Part shown: positions 50,991 through 59,388 of the stretch, one piece after another
Layout of the letters: each line of letters opens with the position of its first letter
Position numbering within the stretch: position 1 is the stretch's first letter
The notes under the pieces: model-generated
Told to the model about the DNA's origin: nothing
What the model saw: only the letters and a program-made list of their open reading frames with translations
Databases searched by the model: none
NCBI RefSeq assembly: GCF_003751445.1
Contig: NZ_RJUU01000001.1
Span: forward strand, 2,485,001-2,549,000
Length of the DNA: 64,000 nucleotides
From: Streptomyces sp. 840.1
Lineage (GTDB): Bacteria; Actinomycetota; Actinomycetes; Streptomycetales; Streptomycetaceae
Reading direction: 5' to 3'
Program-made: the position numbers and the translations under genes

Positions 50991-51185
50991 TTCTGGGAAC
51001 AGCTACCCCCGAGCCATGGCAGACCACTTCCACCTGCAGACCGCCACGCGACCTGCCGTTCAGGTGTCGGCATCCGGGGGCGCCTCACTCCGCCGCCCTT
51101 CCCAGGAGGCCGGCGGCTCGGCTTGCGGCTACCGAGGGCGGGCTTGCCGAGAGGGGGACACGATCGGGAAGCGCGGCCTGCCCAC

Positions 51186-51569
51186 TCATTCGGGCTCGGA
51201 TGACCCTAGAAGCTGGATACCTCCCTTCCACGGCAGTTCGTCCTCGAAGTTACACGCCGCAACGGCTTGCGCCTCTACACCCCACAACGCCTCGAGAATG
51301 CGTGAGACGATCTCCACCGCAACCGCCTCCCCGTCTTGCGTCGTCGGTTCCGTCTCGACCTGTACAGGCCACCGGACAAAGTCGTTCGACGGAGCTTCGT
51401 CGTCCCGTGCATCAGGGTTCCGGCGCACCTCGACTTCAACGTCGCCCACCGTCAGCGCGCGCCGCTCGAAGGTTCCCTTGAAGACGCCGCCAAGAAGGAT
51501 TTGAGTATCGGCGACCGTAATTCCAGCGACCATGATCCTGCAGTAAGAGTATCGGCTCATGGTGTTCAC
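51186..51569 (-). CDS. putative immunity protein of the RHS toxin
   Basis: A 127-residue soluble acidic protein of no recognised family, with beta-rich sequence (IMVAGITVADTQILLGG, GDVEVEVRRNPDARDDE) and a C-terminal helical segment (AVEIVSRILEALWGVEAQAV). Its GTG start overlaps the stop of the RHS gene by 4 bp (GTGA); an ATG three codons later is a possible alternative. A small gene directly and translationally coupled after a toxin-tipped RHS gene is the standard position of the cognate immunity gene, which is the basis of this call. Confidence 0.7.
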   Translation of the reverse strand: MNTMSRYSYCRIMVAGITVADTQILLGGVFKGTFERRALTVGDVEVEVRRNPDARDDEAPSNDFVRWPVQVETEPTTQDGEAVAVEIVSRILEALWGVEAQAVAACNFEDELPWKGGIQLLGSSEPE

Positions 51570-54500
51570 GGGACCCGAATGAAGGGAGGGTTGTCAAATG
51601 GTCCGCCCCTGCGAATGATAGACAGGTCGACCTCCATCCCCAGTTGTGCTTCCAGCGCCTTTCGCAAGCCGCGCAGGCCGGCTTCTCCTGCTTGGATCTT
51701 CCCGGTTTCCATGGCGTGCAACATTGTTCGCTCCTTAGCGCTTTCGGGGTTGGGCTTGCCGAAGCGTTCCCCGATCAGTTCGTCGAACTTGCCGGAGTCG
51801 ACGCGGATCGCGAAGTCGATGTCAGACGTCGGACGGGCTGTTCCGCCGGCTCGGCTGCCTTGGACGACCATGTCATCGCCGTAGTGACCCGCCCCCTCAC
51901 GCAACATCCTGGCGGCCTCGTCAAAGGACTCTTGGGAGACGCCTTGCGGCGGACCCGGCCGATAGGGCGACAGGCCAAGGGGGTCGCTCCAGGTGTGGGG
52001 GTTGTGGACATATGCTGTCGGATTGGGGGCGGGGGACAGCCCCAGAGGGTCGGGAGTAAGGTATCGGGCCGTCTGAGGGTCGTAGTACCGGTGGTGATTG
52101 TAGTTGAGGCCGGTTTCGGGATCATAGTACTGGCCTGGGAATCTGAGTGGGGTGTAGGTGGAGGCCCCGGAGTTCCAAGTCGTGGTCCCCCAAAGGGTGC
52201 TGCGGGAATACCAGGCGATGTGTCCCTGCTCATCGACAAGTTCGGTGGGAGCTCCGACTAAGTCGGTGGCGATCGCGAAAAAGCGTTCGTCCACTTCAAG
52301 TTGAGAAGCGGTATCGATTCGTCGTTCCGTCTGACTGACTGGAGTCAGCCCTCGGTGGTCCCAGGTTAAAGTCACTGGAAATGGCAGTCGGCCGGACTGG
52401 ACGGTGGTCTGCTCGACCAGGACGGTTCCGTCCCAGGTAAAGGTGGTTTGTTCGGCTACCGTGACGCCGTCGTCAGCGATGCGTTCCTTTCGGGTGCGGC
52501 GGCCGAGAGGGTCGTAGCGATAGCGCCACCTGACGCCGTCAGGGGTCGTTACGGCAGTGAGCTGGTTGCTGGCGTTGTAGGTGTAGTGCCAGGTGGCGGG
52601 TTTCTTGGACAAGCGGGTTTTGGTACGCGCCACCATGCGGCCCGCAGCGTCGTGCTCGTATCGGTTGCGGCCGGCTCGCAGGACCCGGGTGCCGGTGTAT
52701 AGGCGCTCACCTGATGTGTCGTTTCCCGCGTGGTGTTCGGGCCAGTCAGCGAACGTTTGGTTGCCCAGAGCATCGTAGGCGTAGCTTTCGGCCCAGTCGG
52801 TGGCGGTGACCGCAGTGACCTGGCCTGAAGTGTCGAGTTCAAAGCGAGACGGACCGCGGAGTGCGTCGTGCCATCCCGTGAGATAGCCGTCTTCTTGGTA
52901 CGTGTAGGAGCGGCGATTCAGTGTGCGCGCGCCACTGGCGAGATGCTGGGAGGAGAGGCGACCAGCTTCGTCCCAGGCAAAGGCCAGAGTGAGGTTGTCG
53001 CCGACGGAGCGTATCCGTTCACGGCCGGCCGCGTCGTGTGTGAAGGCGATGCGGTGTCTGCCGGCGGTCAGGCCGGTGGCGCGGCTGACGGCGTCGTACG
53101 AGTAGGTGGTCACCTGGCCGCTAGGTGTTGTGCGTTGAGTGCGGCGGCCTAGAGCGTCGTACGCGTACGTGGTGACGTGTCCGTCGGCGAGCTCTGTCTT
53201 GACCCGGCCACAACGATCGTAACTGTAGGCCACCTCGCTGCCTGGGCCGACCGCGTGGCTAAGCCGCCCGGCCTGGTCGTAGGCGAACGCTGTCACTTCG
53301 CCTGCGGCGTCTCTGTGAGTCATTCGTCCGAGCTCGTCACGCTCGTACGTGATGGTCTCGCCCAACGGTGTTGTCCGGGCCGTCATCTGTCCGGCTTGAT
53401 CAATGGTGTAAGTGAGCGTGCGGTCGTCGAAGTCCTCCTCGGAGACAAGACGGCCTGCGTGGTCGTAGACGTAGGACCATGTTTGGCCTTGAGGGTTGAC
53501 GACCTCAGTGAGGCGTAACTGCGAGTCGTGGGTGAACTCGTGACGGCGGCCGTCGGGTTCGACACGGGCTGCCAGAAGGTCGAAGTCGGCGTACTCGAAA
53601 GCTGTGGTCCGGCCCATCGCATCGGTGTGACCGATGAGGTTGCCTTCGCCGTCCCAGTTCCATGATTCCGTGTTGCCGTCCGGGCCCGTGCGTTTGGCGA
53701 GCTGGCCGTCGACGGTCCACTCGAGGATGGTGGGCAACCCCAGCGGGTCTGTGATGAGAACAGGGCGACCGAAGGCGTCGCGCCGGTACTGGGTGGTGCC
53801 GTTAAGCGGGTCGGCTACCTCAAGCGGAAGCCCGGCAGAATCGCAGTGGACTCTGGTCACGCCACCGAGTGCGTCGGTGACGGAGGTGAGATGGCCGCGG
53901 GCGTCGTAGGCGTAGTACGTGGTGTGGCCGGCCGGGTCGGTGAGTGCTGTCCGGTTGCCGTGCTCGTCGAACTCCTGGTGCCAACAGGATTCGTCCGGCC
54001 CGGAAAACGCCGTCGGTCTCGCCAATGCGGTGTGCGTAGTGTGGAATTGGCTGCCGTCGGCGAGGATCACGTGAGCCAGTCGTCCGTCCTCGTCGTACCT
54101 GAAGGTGGTGGTGCGCCCGAGCGGGTCGGTGCGGGTGAGCTGATTGCCCCAGGCGTCGTAGCTGAAGCCGGTTCTGTGGCCCAGTGGGTCCGTTATGGCC
54201 AGAACTCGGCACCCGTCGTCGATCAGGTAGCAGGTGGTGCGACCGTCCGGGGTGGTCAATGTTGTCGTGCGGTGGCCGGTGGTGGAGTCCGGTTCGCCGT
54301 ATGCGAGGCTGACTTGCAGATGGCCAGCTCCACCGCCTTCGGCTGACACTCGGTCCTGATTGTCGTAGGCGTATTCGTAGCTGCGGTTGTTGGAGTCGAT
54401 CCACATGGTGAGGCGCCGGCGGTTGTCGTACTCGAAGGTGATAGTTCCGCCGGACGGCCTGGTGACGGTGGCGAGGTTGCCATTCGTATAGCTGTAGTTC

Positions 54501-56305
54501 CTCACGGAGTGGACGACGCCGTGAGCTTCGAGTGCCAGGCAAGTGACGCGGTTCTCCACCACTGTCAGGGTGAGGTGGTGGCCGGCAGAGTGGACCAGGG
54601 CCAGGGGCGTGCCGTCGTCGGTGCGGTCGAAGGCGATGGTGTTGTCATTGCGGTCGCTGATTTCGGCGAGCCAGGCGAGACCGTCTTCTCCTGGTTCCGC
54701 CCCACGTGGGGCGTCGAAGTGGCGTATGAGGCCGGTGTCTGGGTCGGTGATGGTGTAGTCGCCGGTCTGGTCACGGTTGAGGACGGTGTGTGAGGTACCG
54801 GTCTCGGGGCGGGTGGGCAGGCCGGGTGCGGGGTGGGGGTAGGTGATGAGGCGGCCGTCGTCGGTGACGTGGATGACGCCGTTGGCGTCGATCTCCAGGC
54901 GTTCGTCGACGGTGGAGGACCAGGAGGGTCCGAAGAAGCGGCCCGCTGTGTAACCGGATTCGGTGCGCCGGGTGAAGGCGAGCGGCAGTACGCCGGGCAG
55001 GACGACATCTGTCTGGGGCAGGAACATGCGGCCGGAGGCGAGGTCGACGGGGTCGGTGCCACCGGTGGGGCGTTTGGCGTCGGGGCGGTCGTGGGTGCCT
55101 CGGGGGGCGTCGTCCACCAGGCGGCGGGCCTTGTTCGCGTCCTGTGCGAGGTCTGCGAGTTCCTTGGCGGTTCTGGCGCCCTTGACCGCAGCTCCGCCGC
55201 CTCCGGTGGCGGCGGTGAGGACGAGGTCGGGGACGAGGCGGCCGAGCCCTTCGGCCGGGTCCTTCATGAACTCGGTGACCATCTGCTTGCCTGCGCCCGC
55301 AGGGTCGTTGGCGACCTGGACGAGTCCGGCGGCGGTGTTGTTCAGCGAGAGGGCGTACTCGGCGGGGTGGGTGAGGTTGTACGCGTCCATCGGGTTGACG
55401 CTGCGCACGAAGTTGAGCATTCCGGCGGTGCCCTTGGCGATCCCGCCGACGAAGTGGGTGCCCGCCAAGTTGAACTCGGAGACTCCGCTCACGGCCTGCT
55501 CGGCGTAGGTGGGTTTCTTCGGTGCGGTGTCCCGGGCGGCCGTCACCAGGGTGCGGGCGGTCTCGCCGGCGGTGTTGCGCTGTTTTCTGGCCTCGGTGAG
55601 GAGCTGCTGTGCTTCTTCCATCTGGGCCTTGCCGGGGTCCTTGAACTCCCCGGGGCGCGGGGGCAGCATGGCCGGGTCGCGTTTGTCGGAGGGGAGGGCG
55701 TTGTACTTGTCGACGGCCTTGTTGTAGGTGTCGCACCGGTCCTTGTGGGCGTCCATGGCCTCCTCGGACGCCTTGGTGCCCGCCTTCCACTGGTCGATCG
55801 CCAGCTGGGCCTGGCCCTGGGCCCATTGGACCGTTCCGGCGAACGACTCCAGTGCGCCTGCGGCCTTCTCGAAGGCGTCGGCGGCTTTGAACCACTTCGG
55901 CGGCTCGATGGATACCGAGTCCCGGAAAGCGTCCGCGGTCTTGCCCTTGAGTGTGGAGGCGTCGAGCCCTTTGAGTCCTCCGCCGACCTTGTCGAACGCG
56001 CCCTGGAGTGCTTTGAGGTGGGCGGCGGAGGAGCGGAGCCCGGAGGGGCTGCCGTAGATCAGCTTCGTCTTGTCCTCGGTCTGCCCGAGGTCCATCTCGT
56101 CGACCTCGGCGCCCATCCGGTTGGCGACCGAACGCGACTGTTCTCGCACCCAGTCCGCACCGGACTCCCAGCCGACGTCATCCAGCCGGTCGGCCGTCCA
56201 GTTCCCGACGTCCTCGACCCGGTCGCCGACCCACTTGGTCCCGTCCTCGACCGCGTCCTCAACGACGTCCGGAGTGAGGTCGCTGACAATGTCCCCGATG
56301 CCCAT
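51566..56305 (-). CDS. RHS/YD-repeat polymorphic toxin with nucleotidyltransferase-fold C-terminus
   Basis: A 1579-residue protein. Residues about 80-260 are a helical WXG-like targeting domain (GLRSSAAHLKALQGAFDKVG, WAQGQAQLAIDQWK), residues 270-400 a small-residue-rich link, and residues about 416-490 a DUF6531-type entry (DPVDLASGRMFLPQTDVVLP). YD repeats fill about 560-1330 (YDALGRRTQRTT type). The RHS core ends with YDPETGLNYNHHRYYDPQTA, RYLTPDPLGLSP and DPLGLSPYRPG. The variable tip (1446-1579) holds GSRAGGTARPTSDIDF, whose G1483-S1484, D1495, D1497 and later D1560 form a nucleotidyltransferase site. No signal peptide; export presumably by a type VII-like route with the small protein encoded just upstream. 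Confidence 0.9.
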   Translation of the reverse strand: MGIGDIVSDLTPDVVEDAVEDGTKWVGDRVEDVGNWTADRLDDVGWESGADWVREQSRSVANRMGAEVDEMDLGQTEDKTKLIYGSPSGLRSSAAHLKALQGAFDKVGGGLKGLDASTLKGKTADAFRDSVSIEPPKWFKAADAFEKAAGALESFAGTVQWAQGQAQLAIDQWKAGTKASEEAMDAHKDRCDTYNKAVDKYNALPSDKRDPAMLPPRPGEFKDPGKAQMEEAQQLLTEARKQRNTAGETARTLVTAARDTAPKKPTYAEQAVSGVSEFNLAGTHFVGGIAKGTAGMLNFVRSVNPMDAYNLTHPAEYALSLNNTAAGLVQVANDPAGAGKQMVTEFMKDPAEGLGRLVPDLVLTAATGGGGAAVKGARTAKELADLAQDANKARRLVDDAPRGTHDRPDAKRPTGGTDPVDLASGRMFLPQTDVVLPGVLPLAFTRRTESGYTAGRFFGPSWSSTVDERLEIDANGVIHVTDDGRLITYPHPAPGLPTRPETGTSHTVLNRDQTGDYTITDPDTGLIRHFDAPRGAEPGEDGLAWLAEISDRNDNTIAFDRTDDGTPLALVHSAGHHLTLTVVENRVTCLALEAHGVVHSVRNYSYTNGNLATVTRPSGGTITFEYDNRRRLTMWIDSNNRSYEYAYDNQDRVSAEGGGAGHLQVSLAYGEPDSTTGHRTTTLTTPDGRTTCYLIDDGCRVLAITDPLGHRTGFSYDAWGNQLTRTDPLGRTTTFRYDEDGRLAHVILADGSQFHTTHTALARPTAFSGPDESCWHQEFDEHGNRTALTDPAGHTTYYAYDARGHLTSVTDALGGVTRVHCDSAGLPLEVADPLNGTTQYRRDAFGRPVLITDPLGLPTILEWTVDGQLAKRTGPDGNTESWNWDGEGNLIGHTDAMGRTTAFEYADFDLLAARVEPDGRRHEFTHDSQLRLTEVVNPQGQTWSYVYDHAGRLVSEEDFDDRTLTYTIDQAGQMTARTTPLGETITYERDELGRMTHRDAAGEVTAFAYDQAGRLSHAVGPGSEVAYSYDRCGRVKTELADGHVTTYAYDALGRRTQRTTPSGQVTTYSYDAVSRATGLTAGRHRIAFTHDAAGRERIRSVGDNLTLAFAWDEAGRLSSQHLASGARTLNRRSYTYQEDGYLTGWHDALRGPSRFELDTSGQVTAVTATDWAESYAYDALGNQTFADWPEHHAGNDTSGERLYTGTRVLRAGRNRYEHDAAGRMVARTKTRLSKKPATWHYTYNASNQLTAVTTPDGVRWRYRYDPLGRRTRKERIADDGVTVAEQTTFTWDGTVLVEQTTVQSGRLPFPVTLTWDHRGLTPVSQTERRIDTASQLEVDERFFAIATDLVGAPTELVDEQGHIAWYSRSTLWGTTTWNSGASTYTPLRFPGQYYDPETGLNYNHHRYYDPQTARYLTPDPLGLSPAPNPTAYVHNPHTWSDPLGLSPYRPGPPQGVSQESFDEAARMLREGAGHYGDDMVVQGSRAGGTARPTSDIDFAIRVDSGKFDELIGERFGKPNPESAKERTMLHAMETGKIQAGEAGLRGLRKALEAQLGMEVDLSIIRRGGPFDNPPFIRVP

Positions 56306-56308
56306 GGA

Positions 56309-56956
56309 TCAGTTCCCCCCGTTGCCTTGCTGCTGTTGCCGGGCACGTTCCTCGGGCGAGGGACCGAACGTCTCGTCCACGCCCCGGTCGAAGGTCTCCT
56401 GATCGACCCCGAGGAAACGGTTCATCATGTCGGTGTGCCGGCCGCCGCTCCCCTCGGTCAGCAGCGCCCGCCCGGTGTCCTTCCAGGTCTGGTCTGCCTC
56501 GTTCTTCGCCCGCTCGGCCGATTCCAGGCTGTAGTCGGGGTTGAGGTAGTCCGGAGTGAACACATCACCCCAGCCCTGCTTGATGACGTCGTCCTCGGAC
56601 GCGTTCGGATTGCCGACACCGGAATTGACCACGACTTTCAGCGTGCCCTTGATGTACTGGTCCTCCTCCCAAAGGACCCCGGCGGACAAGCCCAGCGCCG
56701 CCGCGATGGTGTTGGCGTCCTGGACCAGAGCCCGCACGCCCCACTCCCACCGCTCGCAGAAGTCCTCGAAATCCACCGACAACCCGTAGTAGCCGACCGC
56801 CATCCCGGTCATCGACAGGTCCGACAGCCCCTTGCCCAGAAGCGCACCGGTGCCGGTGCCGACCTCCTTCAGCTCGGTCACCACTGCCCGCAGACCACTG
56901 GTGATCTGCTGGACACTCGCCGGATCTACGTTGAGATCCGCCGCGTCGCCGCTCAT
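56309..56956 (-). CDS. ESX/WXG100-like secretion partner
   Basis: A 215-residue protein. The N-terminal 100 residues are helical, starting VDPASVQQITSGLRAVVTEL, as in WXG100/ESX-type proteins that precede toxin genes, with WEWGVRALVQDANTIAAALG as the second helix. A C-terminal acidic and Gln-rich tail (residues 150-215) follows. It likely forms a dimer with the N-terminal domain of the RHS toxin for export, or is itself exported. It ends 3 bp before the RHS start and is 3 bp after the SseB-like gene, so is within the same operon. Confidence 0.78.
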   Translation of the reverse strand: MSGDAADLNVDPASVQQITSGLRAVVTELKEVGTGTGALLGKGLSDLSMTGMAVGYYGLSVDFEDFCERWEWGVRALVQDANTIAAALGLSAGVLWEEDQYIKGTLKVVVNSGVGNPNASEDDVIKQGWGDVFTPDYLNPDYSLESAERAKNEADQTWKDTGRALLTEGSGGRHTDMMNRFLGVDQETFDRGVDETFGPSPEERARQQQQGNGGN

Positions 56957-56959
56957 CGC

Positions 56960-57403
56960 TCACGCTCCTCCGCCGGGGCCTACCCCGCCGACCGCAGCTT
57001 CCCCGTCGACGGCGACCGCGTCCGGCACGATGCCCGTCACCGGCGGGAAGAACATCGACCCGTCCGGATCAGCGATATTCACCGCGAGCCCCGCGGGCAC
57101 TCCCATCGCTGGAATGACCTCGTCCAACAGCCGAGCGCCCCGCAGCTCCGCGAACTCCCACACCCGTCCGCCGGCATCGGGATCGTGCAGAGCACCCCGC
57201 GCCTGCGCGAAACGGGCCAGCGCCGCCTCGTCAGTAAACCCGCACACCCAGCGGACCCCGCCGAGCTCAGCGGCCCACAACCCACCACCATCGACGGGCA
57301 CCAGCACCAACGCCCGACGCAACTCACCCAGCATCGCGCGCGGATCACCGCCACCAACCCGCTGCTCCGCTATCCGCTCCGACAGCGCTGTTCCCTCAGC
57401 CAC
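56960..57403 (-). CDS. SseB-like domain protein
   Basis: A 147-residue soluble protein starting at GTG 57403. LVLVPVDGGGLWAAELGGVR, FTDEAALARFAQARG and PAGLAVNIADPDGSMFFPP match the SseB N-terminal domain, common beside type VII-linked genes in actinobacteria; its role is unknown. It is the first gene of the four-gene leftward toxin operon and lies about 270 bp from the tRNA-Gly. An in-frame extension upstream runs into the tRNA and is not coding. Confidence 0.75.
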   Translation of the reverse strand: MAEGTALSERIAEQRVGGGDPRAMLGELRRALVLVPVDGGGLWAAELGGVRWVCGFTDEAALARFAQARGALHDPDAGGRVWEFAELRGARLLDEVIPAMGVPAGLAVNIADPDGSMFFPPVTGIVPDAVAVDGEAAVGGVGPGGGA

Positions 57404-57616
57404 GGATCCCCCGTTCCTAGCCGCCGATCGGTCCCGGACAGCGTAGGACAGCACCCACAGCACGAACCGGCAGCTCCGGCCACAGTGACTGATTCCGGCC
57501 GGTGGAAGACGTGAAGTGGCTCGGAGTACGGGGCCCACCCGGCGGAGCAAGGCCGACTCGCGCGCGGGAGGCGCGCATGGGGTCGCACGCAGAAGCTGGT
57601 GAAGCACCTGGGAGAA

Positions 57617-57651
57617 CTCGTACGGCCTGGACAACAAACAAGGCCCTGGTC
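57617..57651 (+). pseudogene. integrase 3' tail remnant (copy 4, faint)
   Basis: CGGCCTGGACAACAAACAAG just upstream of the hairpin resembles the stretch CCGGTCTAGACAACAAGAAA that ends integrase copy 3. Only this tail survives, but it has the same position relative to hairpin and att site as the other copies. Confidence 0.4.
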
Positions 57652-57666
57652 TCCGACCAGGGCCTT
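57640..57666 (+). terminator. hairpin next to the tRNA att site
   Basis: AAGGCCCTGGTC (57640-57651) pairs perfectly with GACCAGGGCCTT (57655-57666), 3-nt loop, 3 bp from the att core. It has the same architecture as the hairpins at 49224 and 50553. Confidence 0.75.
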
Positions 57667-57669
57667 CGT

Positions 57670-57715
57670 CATGGAGCGGGTGACGAGAATCGAACTCGCG
57701 CTCTGAGCTTGGGAA
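57670..57715. repeat. att site within tRNA-Gly (46-bp core)
   Basis: The 3' half of the tRNA gene from the anticodon loop to just past CCA, identical over 46 bp to 50584-50629. Elements inserting here restore the tRNA 3' end, so the gene stays intact after integration. Confidence 0.9.
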
Positions 57716-57745
57716 GCTCATGTTCTACCATTAAACTACACCCGC
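57672..57745 (-). tRNA. tRNA-Gly (anticodon CCC)
   Basis: A 74-nt tRNA gene including encoded CCA. The acceptor stem starts GCGGGTG and ends CACCCGC, then T-CCA. The D arm holds AATGGTAGA. The anticodon arm is TGAGC-TTCCCAA-GCTCA, giving anticodon CCC for GGG codons. The T arm is GCGAGTTCGATTCTCG. All cloverleaf stems pair. It is the integration target for the mosaic region to its left. Confidence 0.95.
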
Positions 57746-57982
57746 GTAGCGCACTGGCTGACCAGCGACGCATCGTTCCACACTGTACCCCATGGCGGGT
57801 CTCTCCCTGTGTCGTGCCCTGGTTCCGGGCTGGGTGGGGTGTGTTGTGTCGAGGGGTGGATGCGGTTGGGTGGGGCGGGAGTTGGGGGCGTAGCGTGAGT
57901 TGTCGGAGTGCCGCGTGGAGTGGCGTCCCGTTCATCCCCTAATGTGGCTTTCTCGTCCACGGCTTGATGGGGAAGGGACTTG

Positions 57983-58156
57983 ATGGAGTCCATGGAGCGC
58001 ACCGTCGTCCGCTGTGCCGAAGGGCACGTTTTCGCTACCGCCTCGTTCCCGATGCAGCAGCTCGGGTCCGGGCGGATCGGTCCCGGGCGGCTCATCCGCT
58101 GTCCTCGTTGCGCCCGGTTGCGGCATGCCGTGCCGGTGGGGTTCGAGGAGCGGTAG
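57983..58156 (+). CDS. small zinc-ribbon-like protein
   Basis: A 57-residue protein: MESMERTVVRCAEGHVF, a middle Gly/Arg-rich part, and LIRCPRCARLRHAVPV. One C-x-x-x-H and one C-x-x-C give a candidate four-ligand zinc ribbon. GAAGGGA precedes ATG 57983; an ATG three codons later also fits. I recall similar short proteins in other Streptomyces next to dcd. A role in binding nucleic acid or protein is only guessed. Confidence 0.65.
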   Translation: MESMERTVVRCAEGHVFATASFPMQQLGSGRIGPGRLIRCPRCARLRHAVPVGFEER

Positions 58157-58234
58157 GGCTTCCGGGAGCGTGGTGACAGGCGCGCGGGGCGGCCCGATGT
58201 GGGTGGGTCCGCGCGTTCTGCGTATCCTCGGTGG

Positions 58235-58810
58235 GTGCTTCTCTCAGACAAGGACATCCGGGCCGAGATCGACGCCGGACGCGTACGTATTGATCCGTTC
58301 GATACGTCGATGGTGCAGCCGTCGAGCATCGATGTGCGGCTCGACCGCTATTTCCGGGTGTTCGAGAACCACCGCTACCCGCATATCGATCCGGCCGTCG
58401 AGCAGGTCGATCTCACCCGCACCGTCGAGCCGGACGGGGACGAGGCGTTCATCCTCCACCCCGGTGAGTTCGTGCTCGCCTCGACGTACGAGGTCATCTC
58501 GCTGCCCGACGATCTCGCGTCGCGGCTGGAGGGCAAGAGCTCGCTCGGCCGGCTCGGGCTGGTGACGCATTCGACGGCCGGGTTCATCGACCCGGGGTTC
58601 TCCGGGCACGTGACGCTGGAGCTGTCGAACCTGGCGACGCTGCCGATAAAGCTCTGGCCCGGGATGAAGATCGGCCAGCTGTGCATGTTCCGGCTGACCT
58701 CTCCGTCGGAGTTTCCGTACGGCTCCGAGCGGTACGGGTCGCGATACCAGGGGCAGCGCGGTCCGACCGCATCGCGGTCCTTCATGAATTTCCACCGGAC
58801 GCAGGTGTGA
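58235..58810 (+). CDS. dcd: dCTP deaminase
   Basis: A 191-residue enzyme, the exact family length. It starts GTG with [16 protein letters not shown], and includes [15 protein letters not shown], the nucleotide-binding [18 protein letters not shown] (catalytic serine, arginine and glutamate region) and [12 protein letters not shown], ending [11 protein letters not shown]. It deaminates dCTP to dUTP for dTTP synthesis; actinobacterial enzymes may be the bifunctional type giving dUMP. It is followed after 6 bp by a phosphoribosyltransferase gene, so pyrimidine or purine salvage functions are linked. Confidence 0.97.
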   Translation: MLLSDKDIRAEIDAGRVRIDPFDTSMVQPSSIDVRLDRYFRVFENHRYPHIDPAVEQVDLTRTVEPDGDEAFILHPGEFVLASTYEVISLPDDLASRLEGKSSLGRLGLVTHSTAGFIDPGFSGHVTLELSNLATLPIKLWPGMKIGQLCMFRLTSPSEFPYGSERYGSRYQGQRGPTASRSFMNFHRTQV

Positions 58811-58816
58811 TGACCG

Positions 58817-59317
58817 ATGGGCGATGACGTGCGGGAGAACCTGACGTACGACGGCTTCGGGCGCGCCGTGCGGGAGCTGGCGCAGGCCGTGGCCGATGAC
58901 GGGTACGAGCCGGATGTGGTGCTGAGCATCGCGCGTGGCGGGGTTTTCGTCGCGGGCGGCCTGGCGTACGCGCTGGACTGCAAGAACATCCACCTGGTCA
59001 ACGTGGAGTTCTACACCGGGGTGGGCACCACCTTGGAGATGCCCGTCATGCTGGCACCGGTGCCGAACGCCATCGATTTCTCGGACAAGAAGGTCCTGAT
59101 CGCCGACGATGTCGCCGACACCGGGAAGACCCTGAAGCTGGTCCGTGACTTCTGTATCGATCACGTCGCCGAGGTGCGGTCCGCCGTCATCTACGAGAAG
59201 TCGCATTCGCTGGTGAAGTGCGAGTACGTGTGGAAGAAGACCGATCGCTGGATCAACTTCCCGTGGAGTGTGGAGAAGCCCGTCGTGCGGCGCAGCGGGC
59301 AGGTTCTCGACGCCTGA
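58817..59317 (+). CDS. phosphoribosyltransferase family protein
   Basis: A 166-residue type I PRTase. The PRPP-binding motif is VLIADDVADTGKTLK with the paired acidic residues, LSIARGGVFVAGGLA is the N-terminal loop, and KCEYVWKKTDRWINFPW is typical of the purine/xanthine-type group. It transfers phosphoribose between PRPP and a base; the base is not certain. It starts 6 bp after dcd and is probably co-transcribed; the transcript ends at the long hairpin 59331-59383. Confidence 0.92.
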   Translation: MGDDVRENLTYDGFGRAVRELAQAVADDGYEPDVVLSIARGGVFVAGGLAYALDCKNIHLVNVEFYTGVGTTLEMPVMLAPVPNAIDFSDKKVLIADDVADTGKTLKLVRDFCIDHVAEVRSAVIYEKSHSLVKCEYVWKKTDRWINFPWSVEKPVVRRSGQVLDA

Positions 59318-59330
59318 GGCGGTGCGGAGA

Positions 59331-59383
59331 CCGAGCCGAAAAGACCCCCGGGCCTGGCGGCTCCGGGGGTCTTTTCGGCTCGG
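59331..59383. terminator. very strong bidirectional terminator
   Basis: A 21-bp perfect stem (59331-59351 with 59363-59383, loop 11 nt). Each arm holds CCGAGCCGAAAAGACCCCCG or its complement, so transcripts in both directions end with an A/T-containing stem followed by U-rich sequence. It lies between the convergent PRTase and Yip1-like genes. Confidence 0.95.
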
Positions 59384-59388
59384 TCGGG

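Noticed and set aside
54833..57514. Long plus-strand reading frame opposite the RHS operon
   Set aside because: Shadow of the RHS, ESX-like and SseB-like genes; no ribosome site and no family pattern.
57502..57669. Small gene upstream of the tRNA on the plus strand
   Set aside because: The frame runs through the hairpin and the tRNA sequence and has no family resemblance; only an integrase tail similarity is seen.
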